Below are positions 1 through 10,371 of a DNA stretch of 64,000 bases, piece after piece. Position numbers and translations under genes: made by a program. Every line of letters starts with the position of its first letter. The first letter of the stretch is position 1. The DNA comes from Chionoecetes opilio (lineage: Eukaryota; Arthropoda; Malacostraca; Decapoda; Majidae): positions 50,001-114,000 of the forward strand of contig JACEEZ010003549.1 of assembly GCA_016584305.1 (NCBI GenBank). Direction: 5' to 3'. The notes below the pieces were generated by a model, which had not been told where the DNA came from, did no database searches, and saw nothing but the letters and a program-made list of their open reading frames with translations.

Positions 1-151
1 TTGTTGTGAGTGGGTTATGAGGTAGTGTGGGTGGGTTATGAGGTGTTATGAGTTATTAATGAGTAGGTTATTGGGTGTTGTGACTTGTGAGTGGGTTGTG
101 AGGTGAGTGAAATCCGAGACGCATCATAAACTTCACCTCATATGGTTTTAA

Positions 152-152
<1 letters not shown>

Positions 153-183
<31 letters not shown>

Positions 184-192
184 CACACACAC

Positions 193-251
<59 letters not shown>
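153..251. repeat. (AC)n microsatellite
   Basis: Nearly pure AC dinucleotide tract with two short interruptions. Translations of it (poly-Val/Cys or poly-Thr/His) are not genes. The first ~110 bases of the window are a loose GGGTTATGAG-type simple repeat. Confidence 0.95.
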
Positions 252-253
<2 letters not shown>

Positions 254-587
254 AACATTCACCACCACTGTTATATAAGCTACAAGCACGTGCCCAGTTT
301 CGCGAAGCCACGAAATTCAGCCTCGACCACTTCAACCCCCCACCACCATAAACTCCCCTCCTCCCACAGCTCTCTCCTCCCACAAACCCCACCCACAACC
401 CCTCCTCCACCTCACCGTAACCTCATTTTACACCCTTTCAACACCGTACACTCATCTCCACTAACTTCAACATCTCCATAACAGCCTCTTCTTTACTTCC
501 TATATACTCCTATCATCTCCACTCATCTCCTATAGTTTCTTACAAGTGCTTGTGGTCCCTTCGGACCCATGTATTGATGTTTGTAGT
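252..587. other. No gene seen; pyrimidine-rich spacer
   Basis: Stretch between two AC-rich tracts. It is C/T-rich on the plus strand (clusters of CCACC and CTCC). A short open frame here lacks any recognisable domain and follows base composition, so I do not call it a gene. Confidence 0.5.
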
Positions 588-724
588 ACACACACACTCA
601 CACACGCACACAAACGGACAAGCAAGCACGCACACACACATGCACAGTGCACACACACACGCACCCACGCACACACAAACGCATGCATGCTTGCATGCTT
701 GCACACACACACACACACACACGC
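588..724. repeat. Imperfect (AC)n microsatellite
   Basis: Interrupted AC-rich tract (with ACGC and CATG interruptions), ending in a purer run at about 701-722. Compositional frames on both strands are artefacts. Confidence 0.9.
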
Positions 725-1426
725 AAACAAACGGTAAGTACATGAGTCTACGGAGTAAGTGACATGCGGCAAGACGTTACCGGAGAGTTTCTTCCAGTCA
801 TCTAATACTCCTATGGGTTTTTAGCCCGAAAACCCCCTTCAAAATGATTCAATCAACATGGGACCAAGCCGCTTACCACCTACGATATATTTGAGATATT
901 TTGAGCCTACTCTCATCAAAATTGAATTTACAGTTTCGGCTACCCAAAACAGACAGACAGACAGACAGAGACACGGCTACTCCTATAGTATTTTCTATAG
1001 ATTTCACTCCTATGTAAACTAATTCACTATCAGCGACTTTCTATTAGGAACTGAAAACCTACAAAAATTCGCATCGATATCCTTCCTGGTTACTGAGTGA
1101 ACAGTGAAGTTGAAAACAGGTGCTCCGACTTTGGGGCCCTTGTGCAACATACCGATATTCCGTCGCATTCCAGATTTACAGTGGTCTATGACTATAAATA
1201 AAGAAAAAATATCATGTTTATCTAAGGCATGCCATAGGTCAGTGTTTCTTTCGGTGCCATATAGAAAAAAAATATATAAACTGTGCTATATAGAACAAAA
1301 AATTTAAACTATTACATCACTTTGCTAGGTGTGTGTAGTTAAATATTACATCACATAATCGAAAACTTATTTCCATATTCAAATTAAGGGTTTAAATATC
1401 TAGTTACCTGACGAGACAGACATACA
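725..1426. other. Unassigned intergenic sequence
   Basis: No coding region supported. A short ACAG tetranucleotide run lies at about 949-970. The sequence is moderately AT-rich with many stops in all frames. Confidence 0.5.
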
Positions 1427-1579
1427 CAGCCATATTCACACATACATTCACACACAAACCATAACCTTAACGTCTACAGATGAATGCATAATCTGCCCTT
1501 TACAGTCACACTCTTCAGCCACATTCACACGTACATTCACATAAAAACCTAACCTTAACGTCTGCCGATTAATGAATAA
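1427..1579. repeat. Two-unit tandem repeat (about 88-bp period)
   Basis: Two similar units at about 1427-1492 and 1515-1579, each running from a CAGCCA-type start through CACATTCA-like motifs to AACCTTAACGTCT and an AATGAATAAT-like end. It lies directly outside the 5' LTR of Gypsy element 1. Unit boundaries are by eye. Confidence 0.6.
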
Positions 1580-1618
1580 TTTAATCTCTCCTATACAAAT
1601 ACATGAATCCCCACACTA

Positions 1619-2271
1619 TGTAGCAGCACGCGCGATAATACTTCAGTGTACCTTTCCGTTCCGTTTTCCTTTTACCTTTCTTACCAGTTCTTTCTGTTTT
1701 CGAGGTGTTACCTAAGTAAACATAACATCTTACAAAATACATACACAATTTAATAACTGTCTGTTATAATTACACACATATGGCTACACAGTCTTTGTAC
1801 CTGTATATTCCTTGTTGTTACATGTTTCTTTTCACATCATTATATTGAATGTTAATGTAAACGCTCCATAAGCAGTTGTATCCTGTATTTTCATTAAATT
1901 TATTTTATGTATACTGTTCAAGTTTGTCCAATAAAACCCACCAGCGGGCTGATGCCCGCTTTGTACTTTTTTTCTGCTATACTATGTGTATTTATGTACA
2001 TGTTTCTACTGTATATATATGCTGTATGTTTTAATTGTACAATAAACCTTTACAAATCAAACCAATAACACCAGAAAAGAGAAGCCAATTGAGATTGTCT
2101 TATTATCATCAATAAATTGTAAGGGTTAAGGCTTAAAGGACTATATACTGCCGAGTCTCCGAGACATCGGTTTGCCAGTGACCTTAGTTGACTCACTACG
2201 GCGAGTGTTGCTACGTGCCCTCGTTTGTGTCACTTACACCATATCCATTATGATGGTTACAATGCAACAAT
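1619..2271 (+). repeat. 5' LTR of Gypsy element 1
   Basis: Begins TGTAGCAGCACG and ends GCAACAAT, matched by the 3' LTR at 6848-7358. It is about 140 bp longer than the 3' LTR because of a separate small insertion at 1939-2072. AATAAA-type signal within CCAATAAAACC near 1930. TA-rich TATA-like stretch near 2147 (ACTATATACTG). Confidence 0.9.
1939..2061 (+). mobile_element. 123-bp retroposed 3' fragment inside LTR
   Basis: Present in the 5' LTR and absent from the 3' LTR. It is bounded by an 11-bp direct repeat, CCAATAAAACC (1928-1938) and CCAATAACACC (2062-2072), one mismatch, as expected for a target-site duplication. It contains a perfect 7-bp hairpin (AGCGGGC, loop TGAT, GCCCGCT; 1943-1960) and ends in an AATAAACC...CAAATCAAA tail. 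The best reading is a severely 5'-truncated non-LTR element or SINE end. Parent family not identified. Confidence 0.7.
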
Positions 2272-2292
2272 TGGTAACCCTGGAGTGACCCG
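2272..2292 (+). other. Primer-binding site of Gypsy element 1
   Basis: Sequence starting TGGTAACCCTGGAGTGACCC lies directly after the LTR end. A TGG start complements the CCA end of a tRNA. The same form (TGGTGACCTCGGAGTG) follows the LTR of element 3, so the two elements probably use the same or related primer tRNA. tRNA identity not determined. Confidence 0.7.
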
Positions 2293-2399
2293 AACACCCA
2301 GCTCGGGGCGAGGGCGACAGGACGGCTGTCAGCTATCACCTAACCATGCAGGTGTAAGCTAGCGGTCTGCCCCCAGCTACCCAGTCTTAGGGTAGCAAG

Positions 2400-2960
2400 G
2401 ACATCGCCAGTCCTCCGCACTGGCGGACTACGCAGCTGCCCTAGTTGCGCTGCCCTTGGCGCCGCCCCTGCCACGCCGACCCTGGCGCTGCCCCTGCCGC
2501 GCTGCCCTTGGCGCTGCCCCTGCCGCGCTGCCATTGATGCCGCCCCTGCTGCGCAGCCCTTGGCGCTGCCCCTGCCGCGCAGCCCCTGGTGCTGCCCCTG
2601 CCGCGCTGCCCTTGGCGCTGCCCCTGCCGCGCAGCCCCTGGCGCTGCTTCTGGCGCTGCCCCTGCCGCCGCCCCTGCCGCTGCCCCTGCCGCCGCCCCTG
2701 GCGTTGCCCCTGGCGCTGCCCCCGCCGCCGCCCCTACCGCTGGCAGGCTCCAGTGCAGACGCAGCCCCGCATTCGACGCCGCCCCCTGCTGTGGACTCCG
2801 CTCTCAGGGCGCCGCGTCCTGCCTCCCGACGCCGCGTCGTCGACTCCTGCCGCCCCGTGCTGACTCCTGCCGCCCGGCGCGCCTCCTGCCGCCCGACGCT
2901 GCTTCCTGCTGCCTGACGCTGCCTCCTGCCCCTCGCCGCCGCCACCATCACCGTCAACAG
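2400..2960. repeat. GC-rich degenerate repeat in Gypsy-1 leader
   Basis: Array of GCCCCTGCCGC / GCCCTTGGCGCTG-type units, densest at about 2450-2740, between the primer site and the gag ATG. Long open frames on both strands (Ala/Pro/Leu or Gly/Arg-rich) come from the lack of AT-rich stop codons and have no domain. It may be a leader expanded by tandem duplication. Confidence 0.7.
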
Positions 2961-2974
2961 CGCCACTAGCCTCC

Positions 2975-3761
2975 ATGCCGCCTAACGACGACTCCACCAT
3001 GACTGCTAACGTTGCCTTCCGTGCACCTCCATTCTGCAGCCAAGACCCTTCCATGTGGTTCTCAATCTTGGAAAGTAATTTCAAGGCTTCCCGCATCACT
3101 GTAAGCCTGACTCCGTTCTCCCACGCCACTGCTCTTCTGCCACCGAACGTGCTCTCGCAAGTCTCTGACGTCATTGGCAAGGCTGTCGACTCTGCGACTC
3201 CTTACGAAGACCTCAAGTCGGCCATTTTGTCCCGCCTGGAATCTACAGTGGCTGCACGTCTTCAAGAGCTTCTGTCGCAGGAAGAGCGTGGCAACGAGAA
3301 GCCCTCAGACCTGCTACGACGTATGAAGAAGTTACTCGGAGACAAGTACACGTCTTTCGACCAAGACCTATTCAAGCAACTCTTTTACCAACGTCTGCCG
3401 CCCACCATCCATCTCAACCTCCTCAGTATCAGGAGCAAACTCTCTCACGAAGAAGTTGCCGAGCTTGCCGACGAGTTCATGGCGTCTCTTCCCGTGGAAA
3501 CCTGTCACACCTCATGTCGCAAGCATCGATGTATAACAGGACACTCAGCAACTCGCCAAGCTTGTGTCTCAACTTACACTACAAGTCAGCGCCATCCAGT
3601 ATCAGCTCAATGAAGAACGCTCACGTCGCCGTTCTACAACTCCCTACCGTTACCGGCGGCGATCAAGATCTGCTAACCACTCTAGAGACAAGTCTGGCTT
3701 CTGCTTCTACCACCAAAGGTTTGGAAAGGACGCAATAGAGTGCAACACACTATGCAGGTAA
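2975..3761 (+). pseudogene. gag: Gag of Gypsy element 1 (frameshifted)
   Basis: Retrotransposon Gag, which would package the element RNA in cytoplasmic particles. Start chosen at the ATG opening MPPNDDST; the next conserved segment, with PSMWFSILESNF around residues 25-37, matches the N-terminal Gag fold of Gypsy elements that begins with a tryptophan-containing PxxWF motif. The first frame ends at 3611-3613. Coding then continues from about 3540 in another frame through an Arg/Ser-rich basic stretch (RSRRRSTTPYRYRRRSRS) to a CFYH...C...C zinc-knuckle-like motif ending at about 3758. At least one frameshift near 3530 separates them. Protease follows in an overlapping frame. Confidence 0.85.
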
Positions 3762-4216
3762 GTCAAGACTTTAAACAGCAACGGCGACAACTAAGGGCGC
3801 ATAGTGTCCGCCATGCTTCGTCAGCGTTGTTCTACGTCTACGATCCACTCTCCAGGAACAGGTTCCTCATCGACGCAGGGGCTGAAGTCAGTGTCCTACC
3901 TGCAACAGCAAGCCATAAGACACTATCACCAGTCACGCACCTCTACGCCGCCAACGGTACAAAGATACCCGTGTACAAGCGACAGACGCTGCGACTGGAG
4001 CTCAACCTTCGCCGTTCCTTCGAGTGGACCTTCTATGTCGGAGAAGTCTCACAAGCCATCTTGGGCGCCGATTTTTTTACACACTTCGACCTCCTCGTCG
4101 ACATCAGGAATCACCGAATCCAAGATCTTTTAACTTCTGTCGCGACCTCAGCAGCAACAACCACTGGCGACAGCACTCGCATCTCCACCGTTAGTGCAGA
4201 CAGCCCGTATGCTTAA
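3740..4216 (+). pseudogene. Retropepsin-like protease of Gypsy element 1
   Basis: Aspartic protease that would process Gag-Pol. The active-site segment is FLIDAGAEVSVLP (about 3870-3908), so the usual D-T/S-G triad reads D-A-G. The second conserved region, with LGADFFTHFDLLVD, is the usual Gypsy form of the ILG/A-D-F-L flap partner. An in-frame TAA at 4214-4216 cuts it from the RT, which continues in the same frame. Loss of the Thr/Ser next to the catalytic Asp would be expected to impair activity. Length and spacing are otherwise normal. Confidence 0.85.
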
Positions 4217-5160
4217 CTGCTGAAGTCCTTCCCGACACTCACGCAGCCTTACTCTGCAACTGGCCCTGCAAAACACCACGTCACGCACCACATCGAGACT
4301 ACTGGACCACTGACTTACGCCAAGGCCCGTCGTCTAGCTCCAGAACGTTACCAAGCAGCCAAGTCCGAGTTCGAGTCTCTCCTGCGTCAAGGTATCATCC
4401 GTCCCAGCTCCAGCAACGGGTCTTCTGCACTACACATCGTATCTAAGAAGAACGGTGACATCAGACCATATTGAGACTACCATGCACTTAACTCTCGCAC
4501 CGTCATGGACAGATACCCAGTACCCAACATTCAAGAGTTCTCCTCTCAACTCTCTGGCTGTACCATCTTCTCCAGGATCGACCTCGTCAAGGCGTTTCAC
4601 CAGATTCCAGTCAATCCACAAGACATCCCGAAGACAGACATCATCACCCCGTTTGGCTTGTTTGAATACACCAGGATGCCATTTGGATACGGAACGCGGC
4701 CCAGACTTTCCAGCGCTTCATGGACAAGGTCCTGCGAGCTATACCTTTCTGCTTCGCCTGCATTGACGACCTTCTCATCGCCAGTTCTGACGCTGAAGAA
4801 CACCGACAGCATCTCCAGCAGATCTTCACTCGTCTGCAGGACTACGGGATCCAGATCAATATCGACAAGTCTGTGTTTGTTGTCCCTTCGGTCGACTTTC
4901 TTGGCCACACTGTCTCCTCTGCAGGCATCACTCCACTCCAGTCAAAGTGTGAGTCCATCCAGCAGTTCCCGAAGCCAGCTCAAGGAGTTCCTGGGCATGC
5001 TGAACTACTACAACCGCTTCATCCCAAACTGCTCACTTCTTCTCCGGCCACTCTATGCCATGATCAAGCCCTGCAAGAAAGGACAGTCCATCACTCTCGT
5101 CTGGACCCCAGACGCTGACAACACCTTCCTCGCTGCTAAGAAGGCCCTTGGTGACGTTTC
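4217..5160 (+). pseudogene. pol: Reverse transcriptase of Gypsy element 1 (broken)
   Basis: RT copying the element RNA into DNA. Visible in order: GIIRPSSS, LHIVSKKNGDIRPY, then an in-frame TGA at 4472-4474, then DYHALNSRTV, the palm segment FSRIDLVKAFHQIPV, TPFGLFEYTRMPFGY, then a shift to another frame from about 4690 to 4985 carrying CIDDLLIAS (the YxDD box with Cys replacing Tyr), FLGH and GITPLQSK, then a return to the first frame at KEFLGMLNYYNRFIP. So there is one stop and two compensating frameshifts inside RT. Family assignment is certain; function is not possible from this copy. Confidence 0.9.
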
Positions 5161-5600
5161 GATGCTCAGCTTCCCTTCTCCAGATGCCGACACTTCCATC
5201 TCTACAGATGCTTCAGGCATCGGTGCTGGTGCCGTCCTGCAGCAGTACGTCAACGGAGACTGGAAGCCCATCGCTTTCTTCTCCCAGAAGTTCAACAATG
5301 CCGAAACGAAGTACAGTGCCTTCGACAGAGAACTTCTTGCCATCTACAAGGCGATCAAGAGATTCCGGTACTTCATCGAGGGTCGCAGATTACATGTCTA
5401 CACCGCCCAAAAGCCTCTAACCACTACATACGTCAACAACAAGACTACCTACATACCGAGACAACTGCGTCATATCGAATTCATCTCGCAGTTCACCACT
5501 GACATTCGCTACGTCAAGGGTGCCCATAATGCTCCAGCTGATGCACTGTCACGCAACATCTCGGCCATCTCTTCTTGCATCGACTATGCTGCCATTGCCG
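5161..5600 (+). pseudogene. pol: RNase H domain of Gypsy element 1
   Basis: RNase H removing template RNA during reverse transcription. Contains STDASGIGAGAVL (first catalytic Asp), FDRELLAIYKAI (catalytic Glu) and VYTAQKPLTT. In nearly all relatives the last motif is TDHKPL, whose Asp is catalytic; here it reads TAQKPL, so that Asp is lost. The connection to integrase continues through HIEFISQFTTDIRYVKG and NAPADALSRN, the normal Gypsy linker. Same frame as the integrase. Confidence 0.88.
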
Positions 5601-6836
5601 CTGACCAAGCCAATGATGCTGAGTTGCAGCAACTCCAGGAGAATGCTGCCTTGAAGATGAAGAAGATCCAACTTCCAGGGACCAAAGAGCAATTCTACGC
5701 TGATGTCTCTACTGACGCTGTCCGGCCGTGCATTCCAAAGCAGCATCGTTACCGTCTCTTCCGTCAGTTCCACGACCTCTCTCACCCTGGCATCCGAGCG
5801 TTGCAACACATGGTAACTTCCAGATTCATCTGGCTGGGCATCAACAAGGATGTCAGACAATGGACTCGCACCTCCATCAAGTGCCAAGCTTCAAAGGTAA
5901 CACGCCACTCACACTCTCCTGCAGCAACATTCATGCCAGTCTCTTCGAGATTCGACCACGTCCACGTCGACATCGTTGGCCCGCTGCCTTACTCCAACGG
6001 CTACCGGTACATCCTTACCTGCGCTGACCGATTCACCCGCTGGCCTGAAGCTGCACCTCTTATGGACATCACAACGGACTCCGTCGTCCGTGCTTTCATC
6101 AATACGTGGGTCTCTAGATTCGGTGTCCCTCTCAGCCTCACATCGGACCGTGGAAGCCAGTTCGAGTCTAGCATGTGGAATAACGTCATGACTCTGCTCG
6201 GCATTCGACGCTACAGGACCGCCAGCTATCACCCACAAGCCAACGGTCTCATCGAACGCTTCCACCGGCAACTCAAGTCTTCTCTGGCAGCTTCAGCCCA
6301 CCAACGTGAAGACTGGACTGCTGCTCTACCCCTTGTCCTCCTTGGCATACGAACGTCACTGAAGGAAGATCTAGGCCACTCCTCTGCTGTGTTCGTCTAC
6401 GGAACTACACTCCGGCTACTAGGTGAACTCCTTATCAGTACACCTGATTCCAGGCCTTACAGTGTACAGGACTTCGCCAGCAGCCTCAAGGACTCCATGC
6501 AGAACCTTCAGCCTGTGTAGCCTCGCACCTCTCCCTCCAAGACCTTCGTCAGCCAGGACCTCGACAGCTGCACTCACGTCTTTGTCAGGGTAGACGCAGT
6601 CAAGAAGCCCCTTCAGCAACCGTACCAGGGCCCCTTTGAAGTCAACCGTAGGACGAGGAAGAACTTCACCATCAACCGCAACAGGACCTTTGGACGTTAT
6701 CGCCATCGACCGCGTAAAACCTGCGTACCTGCTCCACTCTACAGCAACCACACCTGATGCAAGACCACGAAGTACTTCCAGTGTGGTTCCGGGTCGTTCC
6801 AAGACAACAGGTTTGTTCCTCTTACCTCGCAACTAG
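5601..6836 (+). pseudogene. pol: Integrase of Gypsy element 1
   Basis: Integrase joining element DNA to the host chromosome. An N-terminal HHCC zinc finger (about 5750-5895) is present, but the first Cys of its CxxC reads Ser (TSIKCQ). The catalytic core shows the D-D-E residues at HVDIVGPLP (about 5965), TSDRGSQFE (about 6145) and NGLIERFHR (about 6255), in normal spacing. An in-frame TAG at 6518-6520 is followed, in the same frame, by a C-terminal stretch with QQPYQGPFEV, a GPY/F-type module typical of Gypsy integrases. The coding remnant then runs into the polypurine tract. Confidence 0.88.
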
Positions 6837-6847
6837 AGGGGGAGTAC
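6833..6847 (+). other. Polypurine tract of Gypsy element 1
   Basis: AGAGGGGGAG followed by TAC immediately precedes the 3' LTR start. This is the expected site and composition for plus-strand priming. Confidence 0.8.
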
Positions 6848-7358
6848 TGTAGCAGCACGCGCGATAATACTTCAGTGTACCTTTCCGTTCCGTTTTCCTT
6901 TTTCCTTTCTTACCAGTTCTCTCGGTTTTTGAGGTGTTACCTAAGTAAACATAGCATCTTACAAAATACATACACAATTTAATAACTGCCTGTTATAATT
7001 ACACCCATTTGGCAACACAGTCTTTGTACCTGTATATTCCTTGTTGTTACATGTTTCTTTTCACATCATTATATTGAATGTTAATGTAAACGCTCCATAT
7101 GCAGTGGTATCCTGTATTTTCATTAGATCTATTTTGTGTATAGTTTGTCCAATAAAACCAGAAACGAGAAGCCAATTGAGATTGTCTTATTATCATCAAT
7201 AAATTGTAAGGGTTAAGGCTTAAAGGACTATATACTGCCGAGTCTCCGATACATCGGTTTGCCAGTGATCTTAGTTGACTCACTACGGCGAGTGTTGCTA
7301 CGTGCCCTCGTTCGTGTCACTTACAGCATATCCATTATGATGGTTACAATGCAACAAT
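6848..7358 (+). repeat. 3' LTR of Gypsy element 1
   Basis: Begins TGTAGCAGCACG and ends GCAACAAT. It aligns with the 5' LTR along its whole length with scattered substitutions and lacks the 123-bp insert and one copy of its target duplication. CCAATAAAACC near 7148 holds the polyadenylation-type signal. Confidence 0.9.
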
Positions 7359-7426
7359 ACAAGAAAAAGAAAAAAAAGACGACAGTGAAATGTAAGAACA
7401 CGTGATTTTCCACAAACGTATAAGCT

Positions 7427-7806
<380 letters not shown>

Positions 7807-7811
<5 letters not shown>

Positions 7812-8477
7812 AAAAATATGATGGTTTCCGCCTTTCAAATGATATAAGGCACAAGCACAAATCCCCGCTTGGCCGCAGAGTGGAGGTGAGCAAAGCCGAT
7901 ACTACGCGAGAAAAATAATTAAAAAGCATCCGATCCCTTTAGCCTGGCATCTGGCACTCCCCGAACCAATTAAATCCCTTTCAATCTTCAATCACCAGCC
8001 CGCGAGCCCTTTGATTCCTTGTCCCACGCAGTTCTGTACTCTCTTCGTCTTTATTTACCACGGATTTTTGATGCCTAAGAGCAGCCTCTCCTGGCTGCCC
8101 GAGAGAGTGCTTCACCTTCTTTTTCCCATTGGTCGGTAATGCCTCATAAGGGGATCGGCAACTAATCAGCAGAGAGGCGGACACACTCAGGCGTAACTCA
8201 AGACCAACGACTTTGTGGTGGAACATGTATTTTCGTTCCGTGTTTATTATCATGTTTGTAATTATCAAACAAAACTGCTACTTTATGTTACTTGCGTGTA
8301 CCGTAATGCAAGTCACGCACTGCGAACATGACTTTTGACTGAGGAATATAATATAATCATCGCTGTTACCGTCTTAAATGTTACACGAATGTTTTTTAAG
8401 TCTCAAATCAACAAATAACCACCGAGCAGTAGTAGTTCACACCGTTACTAAGACAAATGAAGGTCTGGAGGCTAAAG
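7807..8477. other. Unassigned sequence
   Basis: No coding region or repeat that I can name. A 95-codon minus-strand frame at about 7981-8268 has no recognisable motif and I leave it uncalled. Confidence 0.4.
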
Positions 8478-8556
8478 GCGTTTTCTGCGGGGGAGCAAGA
8501 TAAATTTTCGCTTGCAAGCGGTCACTTTCCTCTTGCTCTACCCCCGCAGAAAACGC
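8478..8556. repeat. Hairpin-forming inverted repeat
   Basis: Arms 8478-8500 and 8531-8556 are reverse complements over about 23 bp apart from a 2-3 nt bulge; core GCGTTTTCTGCGGGGG. The 30-nt loop contains a perfect 12-bp palindrome, CGCTTGCAAGCG. A third copy of the arm lies inverted at 10197-10218. Confidence 0.8.
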
Positions 8557-8934
8557 TCACCGTCGCTTGCTCCATGAGAAGGCGACACAGCGGCTGAAAT
8601 TTAAGGAAAACCAAGATCAAATTACTATTTTGACCCTATATATATTTTCACACTGGGACATATCCTATACCGACTTATTAGTCAGAAACGAGTGCAGATT
8701 CAGGAAGCGTGCTTATAAATTTAATGTGATCATAAGTAGCCGAGCAATGACGAGTTGAAACCAAACAAGTGGGTTAAAATATTTTTGCACTGTTTTACTT
8801 AACCCTTGTGTTTGTATACTTGCACTTACATTACAGTTATATATGTATACTAATGCGATGCAAAATTTCCTCAGGAAGCCGGTAGTGGGCTCAGTGTTTC
8901 TTAATATCCAATGGTATTGTCAGTAAATCGGGTG

Positions 8935-9798
8935 AAGCCCCTTTCACACATTCTAGAGTAGCAAGCCGAGTAGCGCCGAATCCCAAATCGGCGTCTACTC
9001 GTGGAGAAAAGGCCACACTGACACCCGACACTGTTTTTTAGGTTGTTTCTCGTGTACCCAATCACGAATTAGTACGCGTTGGTACGACTTTGCTAAGAGT
9101 TTGTACGCATAGTTACGAGTGTCGCTAAGAGCTGCTATGAGTCGTTTACGAGATTCTATGACATTGCAAGAGTTTGATACGAGTTTGTACGACCCAGTGG
9201 CTTGACATGACTGATCTGGTAGGGAAATCTTTATCTCGTGTGAGATACAGGGTCATTTGGACCTCACCCCGGGAGGCGGGTACGTCACAAACCCCCGGCT
9301 AACCCCCGTCATCCATTCACTACTGGGTGGACAGGGGCTCGGGTGTTTTTAAGGAGACCGCACATGTTTCTCCGCTCCGCCCGTGGATCCAACCCGGGAC
9401 TTCGCGGTTGTGAACTAAGCGTGCTAACCACTACACTACGGAGCAACCATCACTACGAATGAGTCACTACGTCATTACTTGAGTCACTACGTATAGGCAG
9501 TGAGTCACTACGATAAATGACGAGTCGCTACGAGTTGATACTAGTAGTTACGACCCATTTACGTATCCGCTACGCATCCATACGTCGTGACGTTGCGCGG
9601 TCAGATTTTGAACATGTCCAAAATTTCCAGCCCCTCGCACGCATACTCAAGACACCTCGCAACCCTGCCACGACTCTCACTACTTGATACGACTTGATGG
9701 CGACTATCCACGACTACCTAAGAGTGCTACCACGTGTTTTCGCGAGTAACGAGTCGCCACAATTCGGCGCGCTACTCTAGAATGTGTGAAAGGGGCTT
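8935..9798. mobile_element. DNA transposon/MITE with 28-bp TIRs
   Basis: Perfect terminal inverted repeats of 28 bp at 8935-8962 and 9771-9798, starting AAGCCCCTTTCACAC. Next to them a GCGCCGAAT motif is also inverted, offset by 10 bp on the left. No transposase reading frame. The interior is packed with TACGAG/CTCGTA and GAGTCACTACG motifs in both orientations. A tRNA-Val SINE lies inside (about 9262-9446). Flanks are GTGAA/TTAAG: a TTAA target with one mutated side is possible but not proven, so I leave the superfamily open. Confidence 0.8.
9262..9446 (-). mobile_element. tRNA-Val-derived SINE, copy A
   Basis: Read on the minus strand, the head is a tRNA-like sequence starting near 9446 with CCGTAGTGTAGTGG (A box), a TTCACAA-type anticodon loop and a B-box-like GGGTTGGATCC, followed by a body shared with copy B (CCCCTGTCCACCCAG, then CGCCTCCCGGGGTGA). 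It is more diverged than copy B. It sits inside the 28-bp-TIR element, so it inserted after that element. Confidence 0.8.
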
Positions 9799-10196
9799 AA
9801 GAGTGAGGTGTGTGAGGTTGTTGATTTTCGGTCAAGTCACACATTCCAGCCTTTAACTCCAGCTGTTCGAATGCGAATAAAGAAATATATACAGCTGTGA
9901 CGATTATATTATCCTTAAATACACGCCGCAACCTCCCTTATTTGTTCAAAACTTTTATGATAAGATCTTAAAATAAGAAAGAGTGATTTGATTTTGTCGA
10001 AAGTACACTGTTTTCATTCCTTTATTGAAGCAGAAAGCATCGCCACGTCAGCCGAACGCTGACGCACTACACTAACGTACTTCTTCTCTTGCTCCAGCAA
10101 GAAATCTCTTGCCGGTCGGGCAAACATCTTCTCAGGATGATTGAACAGCATGAAAATTTGAGCAAGCTAAAAAAAAAATCTTGCAAGATAAATATA
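9799..10196. other. Unassigned; short hairpin
   Basis: No gene seen. A perfect 7-bp hairpin (CGTCAGC, GCTGACG) occurs near 10047-10065. The segment lies between the TIR element and the inverted arm at 10197. Confidence 0.4.
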
Positions 10197-10218
10197 TCTT
10201 GCTTCCCCGCAGAAAAAC
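10197..10218. repeat. Inverted partner of the 8478 arm
   Basis: TCTTGCTTCCCCGCAGAAAA is the reverse complement, with a few changes, of 8481-8500. With the arm at 8478 it may mark the two ends of a 1.7-kb element that contains the 8935-9798 element. Confidence 0.6.
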
Positions 10219-10371
10219 TATCGCCTATATCGCCTTTATATATTTTTTTTTTTTACATCACAAAAAACTGGCCAAGGGCACAACAAAAATAGGTAACACA
10301 AAGCCCGCATAGTTGCCAGTCCCTATAAGGAAGACAGTAAGAGAATAATACAAAATGAGGGGTGGGCCAAT

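Larger units (their letters stand above)
1619..7358 (+). mobile_element. Ty3/Gypsy LTR retrotransposon, element 1
   Basis: About 5.7 kb element in plus orientation. It has direct LTRs at both ends, a primer-binding-like site starting TGGTAACC immediately after the 5' LTR, gag, protease, reverse transcriptase, RNase H and integrase in Ty3/Gypsy order (integrase after RNase H), and a purine tract (AGAGGGGGAG) just before the 3' LTR. Several frame breaks and in-frame stops show that this copy is dead. I cannot match a target-site duplication: the flanking 5-mers are CACTA (left) and ACAAG (right), so one flank may be rearranged or eroded. Assignment to Ty3/Gypsy is firm from domain order and integrase type. 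Confidence 0.93.

Noticed and set aside
2340..2966. 208-codon Gly/Arg/Ala-rich minus-strand frame resembling an RGG protein
   Set aside because: Antisense to the GC-rich repeated leader of Gypsy 1. It is open in several frames on both strands, so composition explains it.
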